NCBI RefSeq assembly: GCF_047511655.1
Contig: NC_133397.1
Coordinates: 47,072,001-47,136,000 of the forward strand
DNA length: 64,000 nt
Reading direction: 5' to 3'
DNA from: Castor canadensis
Lineage: Eukaryota; Chordata; Mammalia; Rodentia; Castoridae
Below the pieces are notes generated by a model. The model searched no databases. It was not told the DNA's origin and saw only the letters and a program-made list of their open reading frames with translations. The stretch's first letter is position 1. Every line of letters begins with the position of its first letter. A program made the translations under genes and the position numbers. This document shows positions 8,823 to 21,149 of the stretch, one piece after another.

Positions 8823-11800
8823 ATCTGTTTTCAATATCAAATGTCTCTAATTGAAAATTGATTTAAGCTATATAGCTCTTGTAATAATTCATGGAATACT
8901 TTGATTAAGCACTACAGCCCATGTATCAAAGCAATTTCAATTCTTTTATGTTGCTGAGATGTTCAATAATTGATGGGCTCTGTACTCTGAAAGAGATTTC
9001 CAATTCATATCACTAAGAAGTTACAGAACCGAAATGCAGTCAATCTAAATGGCACATACACCTGGTACATGTAAAGGCCCAGCTTCTGCCAAATACCAAA
9101 AATAAATTTTCGAGGGTAATGTAAGCTCTCCAGGGAGAGATTTTGTTTCTTTATAGAGTCAACAAAATAATTGTCTTTTTACCAATTAAATCATGTATTT
9201 ATATTTTCCTTTTAGCCCAAATTCTCACATTATTTTCCCTTTCAAATGTGCAATTGTACTTCGTATCTTATGTCACTCAATCTAGTTAAAATTCTTTAAA
9301 AATATAAAATATAAAACCGAAAATATAATGAACCCTGGACTTCTATTTGTTAGGTTGTAAAAATCAACCTGGTCTGCAGCCCACAGAGGAAAGGATGAAT
9401 CAATTGTCTTGTCAGAAGAGAAGCACTGAAATATTTATAGCAAGGCAGGTCAAGCCTAAATGTGCTTAGGGTGATTGTATGGATGCAATTAGCAGCATGC
9501 ACAGCCCAATGACGTATAGAAAAAGTGACAGTTCCAAGTGACATAAGCCTCTCTAGCTAAATAGACATCTTCCAAATGTCTCTGAAACATTTTGAAATGT
9601 CTGTCATTAGCAGTTGTCACCATGATGGCTTTGAAGAACTCCTGTGTAGAAGTGAGTCACTGGCTTACTCTACCCATCTGGATATGACTCAAGGCTCTAG
9701 CTTCCCATTAGAGAAAATTATTGGAGTCAAAAAATGTGAAAGAGAGAGTGTACTAAGAATTCCAGGAACCCACTCGGAAGTTCTCCATTGAGACCTCCAA
9801 GCTACTAATGATGTGAGGATATTGACAGAGCTCAGGTCATGGTGGAGGTGATGGACCTCATCTGACACTTTTGAATGATGTAGCTGGTCTCCTCTAGAGA
9901 TACTGAGAATTAACCAGTAGAGTCAAATCTCTGTCCTTCATAGAGAGTTGTAAAGCACAGAATTCCCCTTGTTTTCTCCTCTGCCCCTCGCAGCTTCTCA
10001 CTCCAATGATGTTGGTGAAGACCTAAGTGTCTTTCTGCTGGTGCTGTGACTGCTGTTGCTGACAGAGACCCCACAGGAAACCTCCTTCTCCCAAGAGGGG
10101 TCATATGCCTTTACCACTCTTAGTTTGCCCCATGTGTCTATTAATTTCCTCTGTATATTCTTAGAGCTTGAATAATTGATGCTGGGCTTTTAACTTTTAC
10201 ATGCTCTAGCTCAGATTCTTTTTGTCACATAAAGTTGAAATGCTCACATTTTCCTACCCTCAATTAATACATCTGGCTACATGACTATAAAGTCCATCCA
10301 GCTTTCCATCTGGAAACATAAAGAAAGTCAACACTAATATTTCTACAGTTTATCAGCCCCCTTCTTTCTCTCTGTGTGCCTATTTTGTTGGTTTAACTAA
10401 GCTGGGCCCCCAGAATTCTCTTTGGTACTCAATTGTCTTGTGTTAGAAATGAAAAATGTTATTTTTGTATTCAGAAAGTTGGTGCAGACACAGGGTACTA
10501 TGCTGCCCACACATGCTGTGGCTTATTTAGGGGCTCCACTGGTAGGCATGGGACAGCAGCTGGGCCACCTACTCCTCCACCTCTTACTAGGTCTCCTATG
10601 TCAGCTCTTGTGACTCTAGAACCAGTGCATTCCTCTCTGTGGGAGAGAAGCCGCCAGCTTCTTCTGCAATATACCTGCATCATATAAGCCAGAGGCTTGT
10701 AGGTTGGTGAGAGTCCAGTGTAAGGTCCTACCCATCCTCATGGTTTCTCCTCATCCTCATGTGCTCTACTTTGTGCACCCCCCCCCATTTTACACCCATC
10801 TTTGCCTCCAGACTACCTGGCCTACTGACTTCATGCTGCAGCCCCAGAGGCAAAAGCAAGAGCCTCAACACGTCATCAGCTCCCACAATTACATAGTGAA
10901 ATCACATATTGAATCACCCCTAGTGGTTCTGCTTCTCTGATAAAACCGTGATAGAAATACTGACTTAACTTGGTTGGATGTATTTTGTGAAACTGAGGGA
11001 AACAACCATGACCTAATAGCCCCACCTGGTTGGAAAACCTTCGAACACATTTATTAACATATATAATTGGATCAAATGCCTAGGATTGGGACCAACAGTG
11101 CCATCAGCTTCCATCCTAGTGCTCGGAGCCGTTTAAGGTTTTTTTGAGCAATACTGCTTTTAAGTTCTCCAACATGAACAAGCCCAGTATGGGTTAATGG
11201 AGCACTGGGTGACCAGGGTATAATTGTCACCTTTGGGGGTACTCTGCAGCCAGTCTTCCATCAGAGTTAGGGAGTTCAGGACACATCCAAGCATTCTGAT
11301 CTGTCATTCAGCTTCCTCACCACACACCACACTGTAAGACATGTTAAGAGTACTTCATAGAGAAAATAGTAAAGTCACTGGGTGGCCAAGCAGTGAGGAT
11401 TTATTTGACTCTTCTATCTGGATGGGTCTGTTGATTTTGAAGGGTATATTTTAAATTCTGAGAGTTGCCCAGAAGCCACAAAAATACATTTTGGTTACAT
11501 GAGTGCCTATGTAGAGAGACGACAAGGTCTGGAACACACCTCAGGAACCTCTCATTATTGTTCTTATGGCTGACTTTCCAATTTTTTTTAAAATATGAGA
11601 GTTTCTTTTGGATCAAACTTAGGTATACAGGTCATGACTTGTAGAAGATCTTAAATAACCCCAAGCTTAGACAAATAAATGCACTTTCCAAACACAGCTG
11701 CTTGACAATGGAGATTGCCAGTGTTCTTTCTCTGAGGAGAAAGAAAGGATATTTCCAGAAATCTGTTTTTTTTCTTCCAGAGTTTGTTTTTCACTCAATC

Positions 11801-12780
11801 CAAAAATGAAGGCTTAATGTTTTGTTAACTCTAAGTATCCATCTTTGAAGTAATTTGGGAGCAGTCTTAGCACCGTAATGATCCTTACGACCTCAACTAA
11901 ATTATGCTAGATTGACTCTGAATAAATTTGAGCAAGAAATATCAGTTCAGCCAAGCCTCCAAGTGATCCTACATAATCCTGCTAGGAAAAGGTCATGGAA
12001 ATGAAAACCAAACATTACTCAAGTAAAGGAGATTACATCTTCTGATGGGATCTTCCACAATCAGGTTCATTAGAACTTGAGTAGCCTAAGCCATGCCAGT
12101 CTGAGATGCACAGGACTCACGCATGTGAGGCTGTTAGGGTGTTTATACATATTGCCTGTCTTTTACCCATCTGAGCCCAATAACAAGAGCTAGACCAGGA
12201 ATTGAATCAATAAAAATCAAACTATCAGCTTTGTTACTGAGAAAGGCTGTGAGAGGACACTGATCAGTTACACGACGACAGGCTTATCCTACTGCCCCTG
12301 GTCATAGGCACAGCTGGACAACCACAGTTCTCACACACCGGGTCAAACTGTCCCACAAGCTTCCTGTCTGGTCAGGCACAGATGAGTCAGGAGGCCCCAA
12401 AGGAGAGGAAGGAGGAAAGGCAAGAACTGAGTATGCCCAGTTCTTTCTTCCAAAATCCTGTCAGAGAAGGCTCTTCCTCCCATGAAGAGAAACAAGTGGG
12501 ATGGGAAGAGAGGCCAAGATATTGCTCCAGGGCTGTTCCTCCACGTGGACCTACTGCCCCTCCTGGTCTCTGTTGCTGTCTCCTGCCAGGTTCAACCATG
12601 GCATCTGGAGCACTGGAGGCTTCAAGGAAATAAAAGTGGCCCAATGATCTTTAGCAAAGTAGTAAAGAATGTTTCTATTAATTTCATCTTCTTTTTTATA
12701 ATACCATTTTGCTAACAAATCCCAATTTTGCTCAGGCTAAATATGAAATATAAAATATTTAGCAAAGTTCTAAACTAAAT
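8823..12780. other. Long non-coding stretch without named features
   Basis: About 4 kb of moderately AT-rich sequence. I recognise no exon, RNA gene or clear repeat. The end of an old interspersed element may lie at about 10,700-10,960 (its TTCTGCTTCTCTGATAAAAC-like ending resembles old mammalian repeats), but I cannot name it. The frames at 10,422-10,687 and 12,382-12,715 overlap on opposite strands and look like chance. Confidence 0.45.
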
Positions 12781-15700
12781 ATTTTCTTTTCCAGCTTTCT
12801 GTTGCATGAGACATGGCCACGAGACATAATTTGAACTAATGAGATATAAGCAGAAGTCTCCTGAGTTTTTCTGGGAAATATTTTGATTTCAAGATTTAAA
12901 AAAATAATAGCTGGTAGTATCCTCCCTTCCCACTCCCTTCTTCCTTCCTTGGCTTAGAAATGATGGAGTTATAGATATTTTGCAATCATGGAAAGTCAAA
13001 GATGAAGGGAAACACTGGCACATTAAGTATGGTGCTGAAAAACACTCATGCCTGGTGGTACTGCTCCTCAGCTGAGCGAAACAAGCATTAGCTCTATCTC
13101 AGGGTTTGTTGTTATGTGGAACAACAAAAACAAAATAAAAGGACATATGACATTTTGAGATGGGTTTTCTGCAACTTGCAAATATTTGCACTCTGAACTG
13201 ACATCCACTTTGGTTCCCCAAGCAACTCTGGGAACCATGTAGGAAGCAGTAAAGGATCAAGGAGGCCTCTAACGTCTTTGCCCCCAATTCTCAGGCAGCC
13301 AGAGCATCCAAACCAACACGGGGAGCCACAGACATGAAACAGATTGTGGCCACTTCTCCTCCAGCCTGTCCTCATCTAACAACACGGAGGAACAGAGCCT
13401 GCTTCTTCCCTCTTATCACCCATGCGCCATTTCCATTCCCCTCTCACTGTTTATACCAAGCCTAGGATTTACCACCTCACTGACAACAATGACACAGTCC
13501 ATTCTCCTGGCTTGCTTTTTCAATCTAACATGCTATGTTATCTAGCATTTGGAGAAAATAAGATATATGAGAATTGTGTTTTTAACAGAGTCCATTTATA
13601 ACAAGCTATTTTGTCACCAACTTCTCCAGCCTTAAAGACAATCAATTCCCTTCTCAGTGAATTCAATAATTTGTTATCATCTTTAAACAAAGATTTGTAT
13701 TGTGCAGAGACAAGCTGAGATGAAGAGATTCCCAGTACTGGATCAATAAAGAAATCACATTCTATCCCCTAGAACATCCTGATATTCCAGAGAGCTCTAT
13801 CCTATATAATTTAGCAGTATTCATCTTAATGTAAGAAAGTCAGAGGATGGAGGGAGAAAGAATAATAACCACCAGGTGATATCCTATTAGGCTTCCTGAG
13901 ACACACAAACTTGAAAAAGCTTAAAGCCAAAAAAAGTGTCTAGATCCTCACTTTATTTTAATTAGAAATATTAAATAATATTTTTCTGCCAAGAAATATT
14001 AGCAGATTCAGAGAACCTTCAGCAAATAAATACTTAATGACTTATCAACTTTTTACTTCCTTCCATAAATGTATAACATTCTTTTAAATTATCTGTATAT
14101 TTATTGTGATGCTTCCTGTCACTTTGTGGTTCCTGTATATTTGGATAGCTCTGTGTGACAATGACTGTTATTTTTGTCTGGCTATATAAATAAGATGCAC
14201 TGATACTGCAAGTATCAGAAAACATAACAGAGGGCTCAAACCACAAACACATTTTTGTGTATAGGTTCTAAGAAGCCTTGAGGCCATCATTCTTGAGTTC
14301 CTTTACTGACTCAGTGATACCATCAAGTATGAAATAAAGGTTGATCACTTTACTCCTCGCTCGTCAAAGAGTTAATGATGTTGAAGATGGCTGTCACAGC
14401 ACCCAGAATCAGTCTTCACAAGCAAAAGGACAAAGCAGAAAGATAAAAACAAGAAGGATTCTTTCCATGGGAGAGAGGAAATTGTTTTCCAGCAACAAAC
14501 AAGCAGCTTCCCCTTGAGTTTATTGACAAGGATTGGGGTGTATGGAAACCACTGGTCACTGAGACAGGTAAAAAGAAGGGTGTTGAAAACATTTGTTTGA
14601 GTAGGCTACAGACTTCATCTATAGAGTACAAGCTTTTAACGATTAGCAGTTGCATATTTTTATTTGCTGTGTGTTTAACCAAAAAAACAGAATATGTGTA
14701 AAAAATAATAGCAGTAAGTATGATCAAATAGTACTTTGAAAAATATCACCTGTAATTCCCTCCTCCAGTATTTTGTGAACTGCCTTCCACTCACTATTTA
14801 TAGTTCATATTCATGATTTTTTTACATATTTATAATCTAATTTTATATTCTTTTTCTATTTAACATTACATCATAATCATTTTCCTGGTTTTATATATTG
14901 TCCCTAAGTATAATTTTAATGGAAAATAATTTTTCATTAATATTTACATGTTATAATTTGCTAAGCAATTTCACTATTATTGTACTCATAGATGATCCTC
15001 CATTTTTTGGTTAAAATAGATTATATTTCAAGATCATGTCTGTGCTTGTAAATTTTTCCTGATAGTGGAATTATTTTAAGTGCAAAAACACGATAAATAT
15101 TCTTATTATTTATAAAATATTGCCATACTTTTATACAGCCAGAATGACTGTTGCAATTTAGAATCCTACTAGCAATGTGTATACATTTAAAATTTAATTG
15201 ATCTTATAACATGGTGATATAATTCTTTAGATTTTTCTTCTGATTCACCAACTACAAAATGTTACATTATATTTTATTTTCATTCTTTACTTGGCAGTAC
15301 TAATGTAGCCAGGTTGGAAATTATAGAACTCTAGTTAGGGCAAGATAAGTTTCTTACCCAGAGCTAAGTTAAACCAAAATACAATAGTCATTATCTTTGA
15401 AGGTATGTGTAAGAGAAGTTTTAATTGACTTTCATTTTCCTCTCTTTTTTCTAATTATTAAATGGATGTTTATTACGTTGGTAATAAGTATGAGGCAGTT
15501 AGCATAATATTTCTTTTCATGAGCTCAACTTTGAAAGAGATGTATGCACTAGAGAGGTGGATCCGAACAGACCACCAGAATGTGAAGCACCCCGGAAAGG
15601 AATGCAGAGATGGACACTTGTCAAGGCTCTAGAGGTCCATGGAGACCAGAGCCAGGAACAGCATGTTCACTAAGTGGGCTTGGGTTCCTGCATGCTTCTG

Positions 15701-15970
15701 AAGCAAGTCAGGAACAGGCGAGACTGCTAAGAGGCCAAGGACAGAACAGATTCTTTCTTTGATTGTGTCAAAGGGTTTTCTTACTGTTATTATTAGTTTT
15801 GTATAAATTATCTATTCTAATTCTAAAACATGTCTTTGTATTTATAATATTGACTTATTCATTCTACAAATACTTACCATTTTTCTATGTTCAAACATAA
15901 TTGTGAGCTTGGGGTGCAGCATGAGGAAAAAAGTCTGGGTCCCTAGCCAGAAAGGATGGTTATCTTCAGG
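12781..15970. other. Long non-coding stretch; possible old repeat at left
   Basis: About 12,790-13,020 resembles a common old mammalian interspersed repeat (ACATGGCCACGAGACATAAT, later ATGATGGAGTTATAG), family not assigned. The similar-looking 22,060-22,470 may be a relative. The rest, including the very AT-rich 14,700-15,500, shows nothing I can name. Confidence 0.4.
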
Positions 15971-15971
15971 G

Positions 15972-16080
15972 AAAAAATGGCTGAAGGTGTGGCTCAAGTT
16001 GTAGAGCACCTGCGTTGTAAACGTGAAGCCCTGAGGTTCAAACCTCAGTCCTACAAAAAAAAAGGAAAAAATAAAAATAA
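15972..16080 (+). mobile_element. ID/tRNA-like SINE
   Basis: A tRNA-derived module alone: GGTGTGGCTCAAGTTGTAGA (A-box side), GGTTCAAACCTCAG (B-box side), then an A-rich tail with AAAATAAAAATAA. It is the same module that forms the 3' part of the composite SINEs, here without a 7SL part. Confidence 0.88.
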
Positions 16081-16084
16081 TGAT

Positions 16085-17035
16085 AAGAATGTAGAGAGTG
16101 TCCAGGAGGAAAAGATCACTCTCTTGTATGGCAGGTGGGAGAAGACATGTTTGACAAGATGACATTTGAACAGGACCTGGATGCAGTGAGGAAGTGACAC
16201 ATGCAAATATATGGTGTCCTAGGCTGAGAGAAGAGAAATGAAGAGCTCCCAAGAGCAGAGTATACTGGACATGTTGAAAAGAGAACAATGCTGTGTGGCT
16301 AGAGTGGATCAATGAGGGGAAAGTGGTAAGAGATGTGATAGAGAAATCTGGAAGCATGTTCCCATAGGCTCTCATAGGCCATGGCAAAGACTTGAGACTA
16401 TACACTCAATTAGAGGGAAAGTAGTTGATTTGCAAATGGCTTACATCTTAAAGAATCACCAGCTGCTGTTTGAAGATTAGATGGGGGTGGGGAGAGGAGG
16501 CAATGGAAAACTAGAGGACCAATCAGAGTTGATTGCAACAGTCTAAGTTAGAGTGCTAGGAGTTTGCACTGAGGAGGAAGTGATGGAACTGGTGGATGGT
16601 ACTTGATTTTGAATCATTTTTTTAAACTAGAGCTAAGAGAATTTGCTGACAGGTTAAAATGAAATGTAAGGGAAAAGGAGGAACACAAGATGACTCCTCG
16701 GGTTTAGCCTGAGCAGCTAGATGGTCAACTAGACTGCCTTTGACTAAACTTTAAAAAAGTGACTTTGGAGGAGAAAATCAAAAAGTTAATTTCTCCTAAG
16801 TTTGGGGTTAGGTATCCAAATAAAGATGTGGAATTGGCAGTTGAATGTGTTTGTTTGCAGTTCAGAGTAGAGATCTGGATTGGAGGTTTAATTTTAGAAC
16901 CATCAGCATATAAAACCACGAGCCCGGACCAGATCACAAGGAGTGGGCACATAGGAGGAACACAGATTCTTCAGCAAGTGGAAGTTGGGAAGATGAGGAG
17001 GGTCCAGCAGAGGTCACTAAGAAGCAGTGGTTAGA
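16085..17035 (-). mobile_element. L2 LINE fragment, antisense
   Basis: Scattered matches to remembered antisense L2 3'-half wording, in the right order: AAAAGATCACTCTCTTG, later TGCAACAGTCTAAG (16,536-16,549), then ACAAGATGACTCCTCGGG (16,685-16,702), then GTGGAATTGGCAGTTGAATG, then CCATCAGCATATAAA (16,900-16,914). L2 has been inactive since before the main mammalian radiations, so this is a fossil. The 187-codon minus frame at 15,842-16,405 lies in it and is not a gene. Confidence 0.65.
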
Positions 17036-17389
17036 GAGATGAAAGAAAATCAGGTGAGTTTGCGGTCCAAGATTCCCTGCGAGAAAATTCTTTCAATTAG
17101 CCATGTTAAAAGCTGCCCAAAATCTAGTAAGATGAAAACTAAGAGTTAATCAGTAATTATGCTCTGGAGCTTGGCAAACTCCCAAATGCCTTAGGTAGAC
17201 AAAAAGCCATTTAAAGCAATCCCAGCAGTTATCTGAGATGTCCATAGAATATTCCATGGTGAGATGGACAGAATTTATATCTATGAATTAGGATCAGTTA
17301 GTATCCAGTTGTACCTGGATGTTTCAGAGTCTGCTGTCATTCTTAGTTTGAGATGTATGCTACCTATTGTACTTTGGTATTCCTGAGAT

Positions 17390-17482
17390 GGTTTTGAGGG
17401 TTAAATGGATGATAAATTTAAAATGTGAGGCACAGGGTCTAGCGCAGTACAATCACTTAATAATGTTGGTGTTAACTTTTAT
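17390..17482 (+). mobile_element. MIR SINE fragment
   Basis: Resembles the 3' half of MIR: GGGTTAAATGGATGATAAAT, then AGGGTCTAGCGCAGTAC, then CACTTAATAATGTTGGTG. Old, inactive. Confidence 0.6.
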
Positions 17483-17619
17483 AATAACTCTAGTGAGTCT
17501 CACTTCATGTTTAGCTCCCATTTCAGGCTGTTACTTAGCAGTATTCCAGAGATAAGCACTGTTTTCTGGAAATAATTGAAAGTAATCACAACATGTTAAA
17601 GCAGAAAGGACTACAGAAA

Positions 17620-17750
17620 TTACTCCATTTTCTTCAGCTGCAGGTAAGAAGTCTGAGATCCAGCAATATTAGGTGACATCTCAAGGTAAACTACCAAATT
17701 AGTGGCTCAGACCAGAGCATGGGTCAGGTCACCCAGTGTTGAATACTTGC
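17620..17750 (-). mobile_element. MIR SINE fragment, antisense
   Basis: Plus-strand wording follows the reverse complement of the MIR core: TCCATTTTCTTCAGCTGCAG, then GTCTGAGATCCAGCAATATT, then AGGTGACATCTCAAGG. Diverged. Confidence 0.55.
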
Positions 17751-18955
17751 AACGTAGTTGCAGTAAAACTTATGATTAGCAAATTGTACATTCACGTCAG
17801 GGGATCTTTCCTAGAACTGAAGCTTGTTCTTTTTAACCACCCAAACTAATAACAATCTCTGTCACTTTCTATTAAAATCTTCTGCTGATCATGATTAAAA
17901 CACTTCTCCACAATGGAGTTATTCTAGTCTAGAGAATTTGAAATCCTTAAAGTCAGCTTTTCTTATTGCCTTATTTCTTTACCAGTTGCTTTAAGCTTTG
18001 AGCAATCCCTTTGATTTTCAAAGTAAATAACAACTTCATTTGACAATACTATAGTATTATCATCACTTGGTATTTTTGGAAGGACAGAAAGGAGTTAAGA
18101 GCAGCAGAAAGCATATGATTCTGCATCTAAGAGCATCCATGATTAAAAGTGTACATTTATTTACGTTATATACACATGAAGAATTTACAAAGGTATTGTT
18201 ATGGAGATTTAAGTGCACAATACAGATCTTTGGCTCATGGAGAAATTAGACTTAGATGAGTCAGTGTTATTTTTCCCTCAGCTTTTCAAAGTCAGCATGG
18301 AGCTCTTATGTATTTGGTTACTAAAATATTTTGTATCTCTGTTGCATTTTTCCATAGAGAAATTCTGAACATCACTTCATTAAACTTCCAAATGCTCCTA
18401 TGAGAAATGAAGAATCACATATTATGATTCCTAGTTTAGTTATAAGAAAAGTAACCCCAAAATGTTAAATATGCCCAGAGGGCCTATATGAACAGGAACA
18501 AAGTCCCTTTCCCCTTCTCGTTTTCACTAGTCAATCTTTAAGTCTCATCCAGGAGTCTGAATTTAGCTCTGTGTATTTTCAGCTGTTCCAAGAATAGACC
18601 CTGCCAGAAAATAAAGTCCGCTGATACCTGGTGCTCACAAATCCACCCTGAACTTTTCCTATCACTGCTGGCCACAGGCTTAGCTTCTGCCTGCCTCTGT
18701 GGTCAGGTGGTCTCTGTTGCTACAACAATAGTGAATCCATCACATTTCACTCTGGGTAGCTCTTAATTTGCCAGTCATTTATATTCTATCCAGTCTTGTT
18801 AGAGCAACTGAGCTGCATATTTCTAGAGAATGAAGTTGAATAAACAGCCCAGGAAGTGTTCTGTCTTTTCCTGTCTAGATTTTGGTGCCTGTAAGCGATG
18901 AGACCTATGTTAGATACTGGGTATATGAAATGTCCTGGAGGAATAGCTGGCATCT
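17751..18955. other. Non-coding stretch, nothing recognised
   Basis: AT-rich, no gene or repeat that I can name. Confidence 0.45.
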
Positions 18956-18959
18956 GGGT

Positions 18960-19078
18960 AATTACATGGTAGTTGGGAAAATTAAAATTAAAGGGAGTTG
19001 TACATACAAAGTGCTTAGCAGAGAGTCTTGCTCAAAGAAAATGTCCACTAAATGTTAGTGGTTATTAGTATTGATATT
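18960..19078 (+). mobile_element. MIR SINE 3' fragment
   Basis: TTGTACATACAAAGTGCTTA, then GCAGAGAGTCTTGCTC, then TCCACTAAATGTTAGTGG track the 3' end of MIR (…AAGCGCTTAGCACAGTGCC…AATAAATGTTAG). Confidence 0.7.
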
Positions 19079-19244
19079 TATAAATTAGCTGATAGAGCTA
19101 ATAATCATAGCTCTGTTACTATTTATTAAATGAGAGTTAAATCTTGCTATATGTTTCCAAGGTGATGATCATTTCCCCCATTCAGCAGATAAGAAAGTAG
19201 CAGACTTGGGATGTGACAAAGGTTTCTCTGATTTTACCAAGCTT

Positions 19245-19395
19245 GTTTATTCATTCTTCTTCAGACTTACCAATTACCTGTGTACCAGGCACTGAATTAG
19301 GCAAAGGAGAGCACAAGTCAGGCCTGGTCCTTATCCTCATGGGATTTACAATCTAGAGAGGGGTACAGACAGTTGAAACACAAATGGCTTGATAT
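19245..19395 (-). mobile_element. L2 LINE 3' end, antisense
   Basis: TTTATTCATTCTTCTTCAGA, then TGTACCAGGCACTGAATTAG, then TCCTCATGGGATTTACAATC: the characteristic antisense L2 3' end. Confidence 0.75.
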
Positions 19396-19449
19396 TCAGC
19401 CCCCACTCTTGCCTTTCCACCTTAGAATGCATGTCTTAAACTCATCACA

Positions 19450-19534
19450 AGGGTTGTGGCTCAGCAGTAGAGTGCTTGCCTAGCATGTAGGAGGCCCCGG
19501 TTCAGTCCCCAGCACCACTTAATAAATAAGTAGA
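19450..19534 (+). mobile_element. ID SINE (BC1-like)
   Basis: GGGTTGTGGCTCAGCAGTAG (A-box side), GTGCTTGCCTAGCATGTAGG, then CCGGTTCAGTCCCCAGCACC (B-box side). This is the closest match in the window to the classical rodent ID/BC1 module. Its 3' tail runs straight into the purine tract that follows, which suggests the tail seeded the expansion. Confidence 0.93.
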
Positions 19535-19544
19535 TGAGGGAGGC

Positions 19545-19741
19545 AGAGAGAGAGAGAGAAAAGAAGAAGAAGAAGAAGAAGAAGAAGAAGAAGAAGAAGA
19601 AGAAGAAGAAGAAGAAGAAGAAGAAGAAGAAGAAGAAGAAGAAGAAGAAGGAAGAAGAAGAAGAAGAAGAAGAAGAAGAAGGAAGAAGAAGAAGAAGAAG
19701 AAGAAGAAGAAGAAGAAGAAGAAGAAGAAGAAGAAGAAGAA

Positions 19742-19802
<61 letters not shown>

Positions 19803-19811
19803 AAAGAAAGA
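19545..19811 (+). repeat. 267-base pure homopurine tract: (GA)n-(GAA)n-(GAAA)n
   Basis: Every base from 19545 to 19811 is A or G. It starts as GA repeats, becomes about 180 bases of GAA with two short GGAA interruptions (near 19650 and 19681), then GAAA from about 19746. Long GAA/TTC and mirror-symmetric homopurine tracts are known to form triplex (H-DNA). Open frames of poly-Lys, poly-Glu, poly-Leu or poly-Phe here are by-products of the repeat. Repeat length may be wrong in a short-read assembly. Confidence 0.98.
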
Positions 19812-20905
19812 CATGTTTGACCTCCCCATCACCTCACACTGTAACCTTCTCATCCCACCCTACTCTGCCTTCAGTCTCTCTTTCTAGGGACAGTCTTGTA
19901 GGTCACTTGATAGTTCTTCCTTCTTTATGCCTTATATGTCCAGTATTTGAAAAGGTCCTTCCATTAGCAAGATGCCCTTCCTTAGAAGATGACTAGGGGA
20001 TTATAACTAAATTATTTTTCTTCTGGTTCTACAAGTAAACAGGCAGTTCTATTGTGCTTTGATCCCCTGTGTTAAAGGAGCACAGCAGAAGGACTTTGAA
20101 CCTGGACTTAGGGCAATAGAGCAGAAAAGTGCCATCTAAAGTATGGTGGGTGTCATGGTCACCTCCTCAACACACATTGTTCAACTGTTGGTAAACTATC
20201 CTAATTTGGTGGTGGAGAGGGGTGGGCAGGATATTCACTTGTACCTTCTATATAAAGTTGGTGCTATGGGGAAAAACTATTCTACCTAGCTTAAGTCTCA
20301 GCTACATAGTACAATTTCATCTCCTCAGCCAGTTACTAGATCAGGGGTGAGCAAGGACCTAAGCAGAGTCTGGGGGACTGAAAAAGATGCTTGTGGAAAT
20401 GAGGGTGGGTGTGTGGCAGAGTCTGGGGTCTAAGAAAGAAACTTGATTGGCAAATTGATCAACATGAGAACCACTGACCTCAGCAGGGAGGTTATGTTGC
20501 CCACGGTGAAGAACTCAAAGGAGATACAGTAGAATCCTAGAACTTGGTGGAGCTGCTGAATCAATTTCAGTGCTGTGAACTTTTCTTACCTGAGACAGTG
20601 TGGCTTCAGTTGTCTGTTACTTGCAATCCAACCCAACAGATACAGAATGTGAGATTTGATCAATGAGTAGCCAATAACCCTGAGAAGGGGGTAGGCAACT
20701 ACCAGATCTACAACTTACAGACGTTCATTTAAAGAAAACAGTTTGATTTTTTAGATAACCATAAAATACAAGACAACTTCTACATACCCTTAATTACCTA
20801 TTGGATCACATAATGAAAAAAGAGATCTGACTTATACACCCTCATACCCCCTCACTAATACAAATTTCCAAAGTTAGAATGACTAGGAACTTTATAATGT
20901 GACTT
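19812..20905. other. Non-coding stretch, nothing recognised
   Basis: No gene seen. Around 20,590-20,650 a short segment (GTTGTCTGTTACTTGCAATC) resembles the end of an old mammalian repeat, family not assigned. Confidence 0.4.
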
Positions 20906-20907
20906 TT

Positions 20908-20992
20908 TTTTTTTTGATACAGGGTCTCCTATGGAGTCCAGCTGGCCTCGAACTCAAGATTCTCCTGTCTTAGCCTCCTGAGTACAAAGAAG
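20908..20992 (-). mobile_element. B1-like SINE fragment, antisense
   Basis: T run, then CAGGGTCTCCTATGGAGTCC, GCTGGCCTCGAACTCAAGAT and TAGCCTCCTGAGTAC. 5' part missing. Confidence 0.85.
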
Positions 20993-21149
20993 AAAACTTC
21001 AAAACTTTGTTAGAATGCTTAAAAGGTTATTCAAATAAATGGAGAAAGAGTCAATTCCAAAATGAAGAAACTTAGTAACATTAAAATGTCTAATAGAATT
21101 GAATTTTGTTAAGTTTACAGATTTAATACTATTCTGATCTAAAACCCAG

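Noticed and set aside
15842-16405. 187-codon minus-strand frame
   Set aside because: It lies across an ID SINE and an L2 fossil; no independent gene evidence.
19461-19887. Poly-Lys/Glu/Arg and poly-Leu/Phe/Ser 'proteins'
   Set aside because: They are translations of the GAA/GAAA microsatellite.
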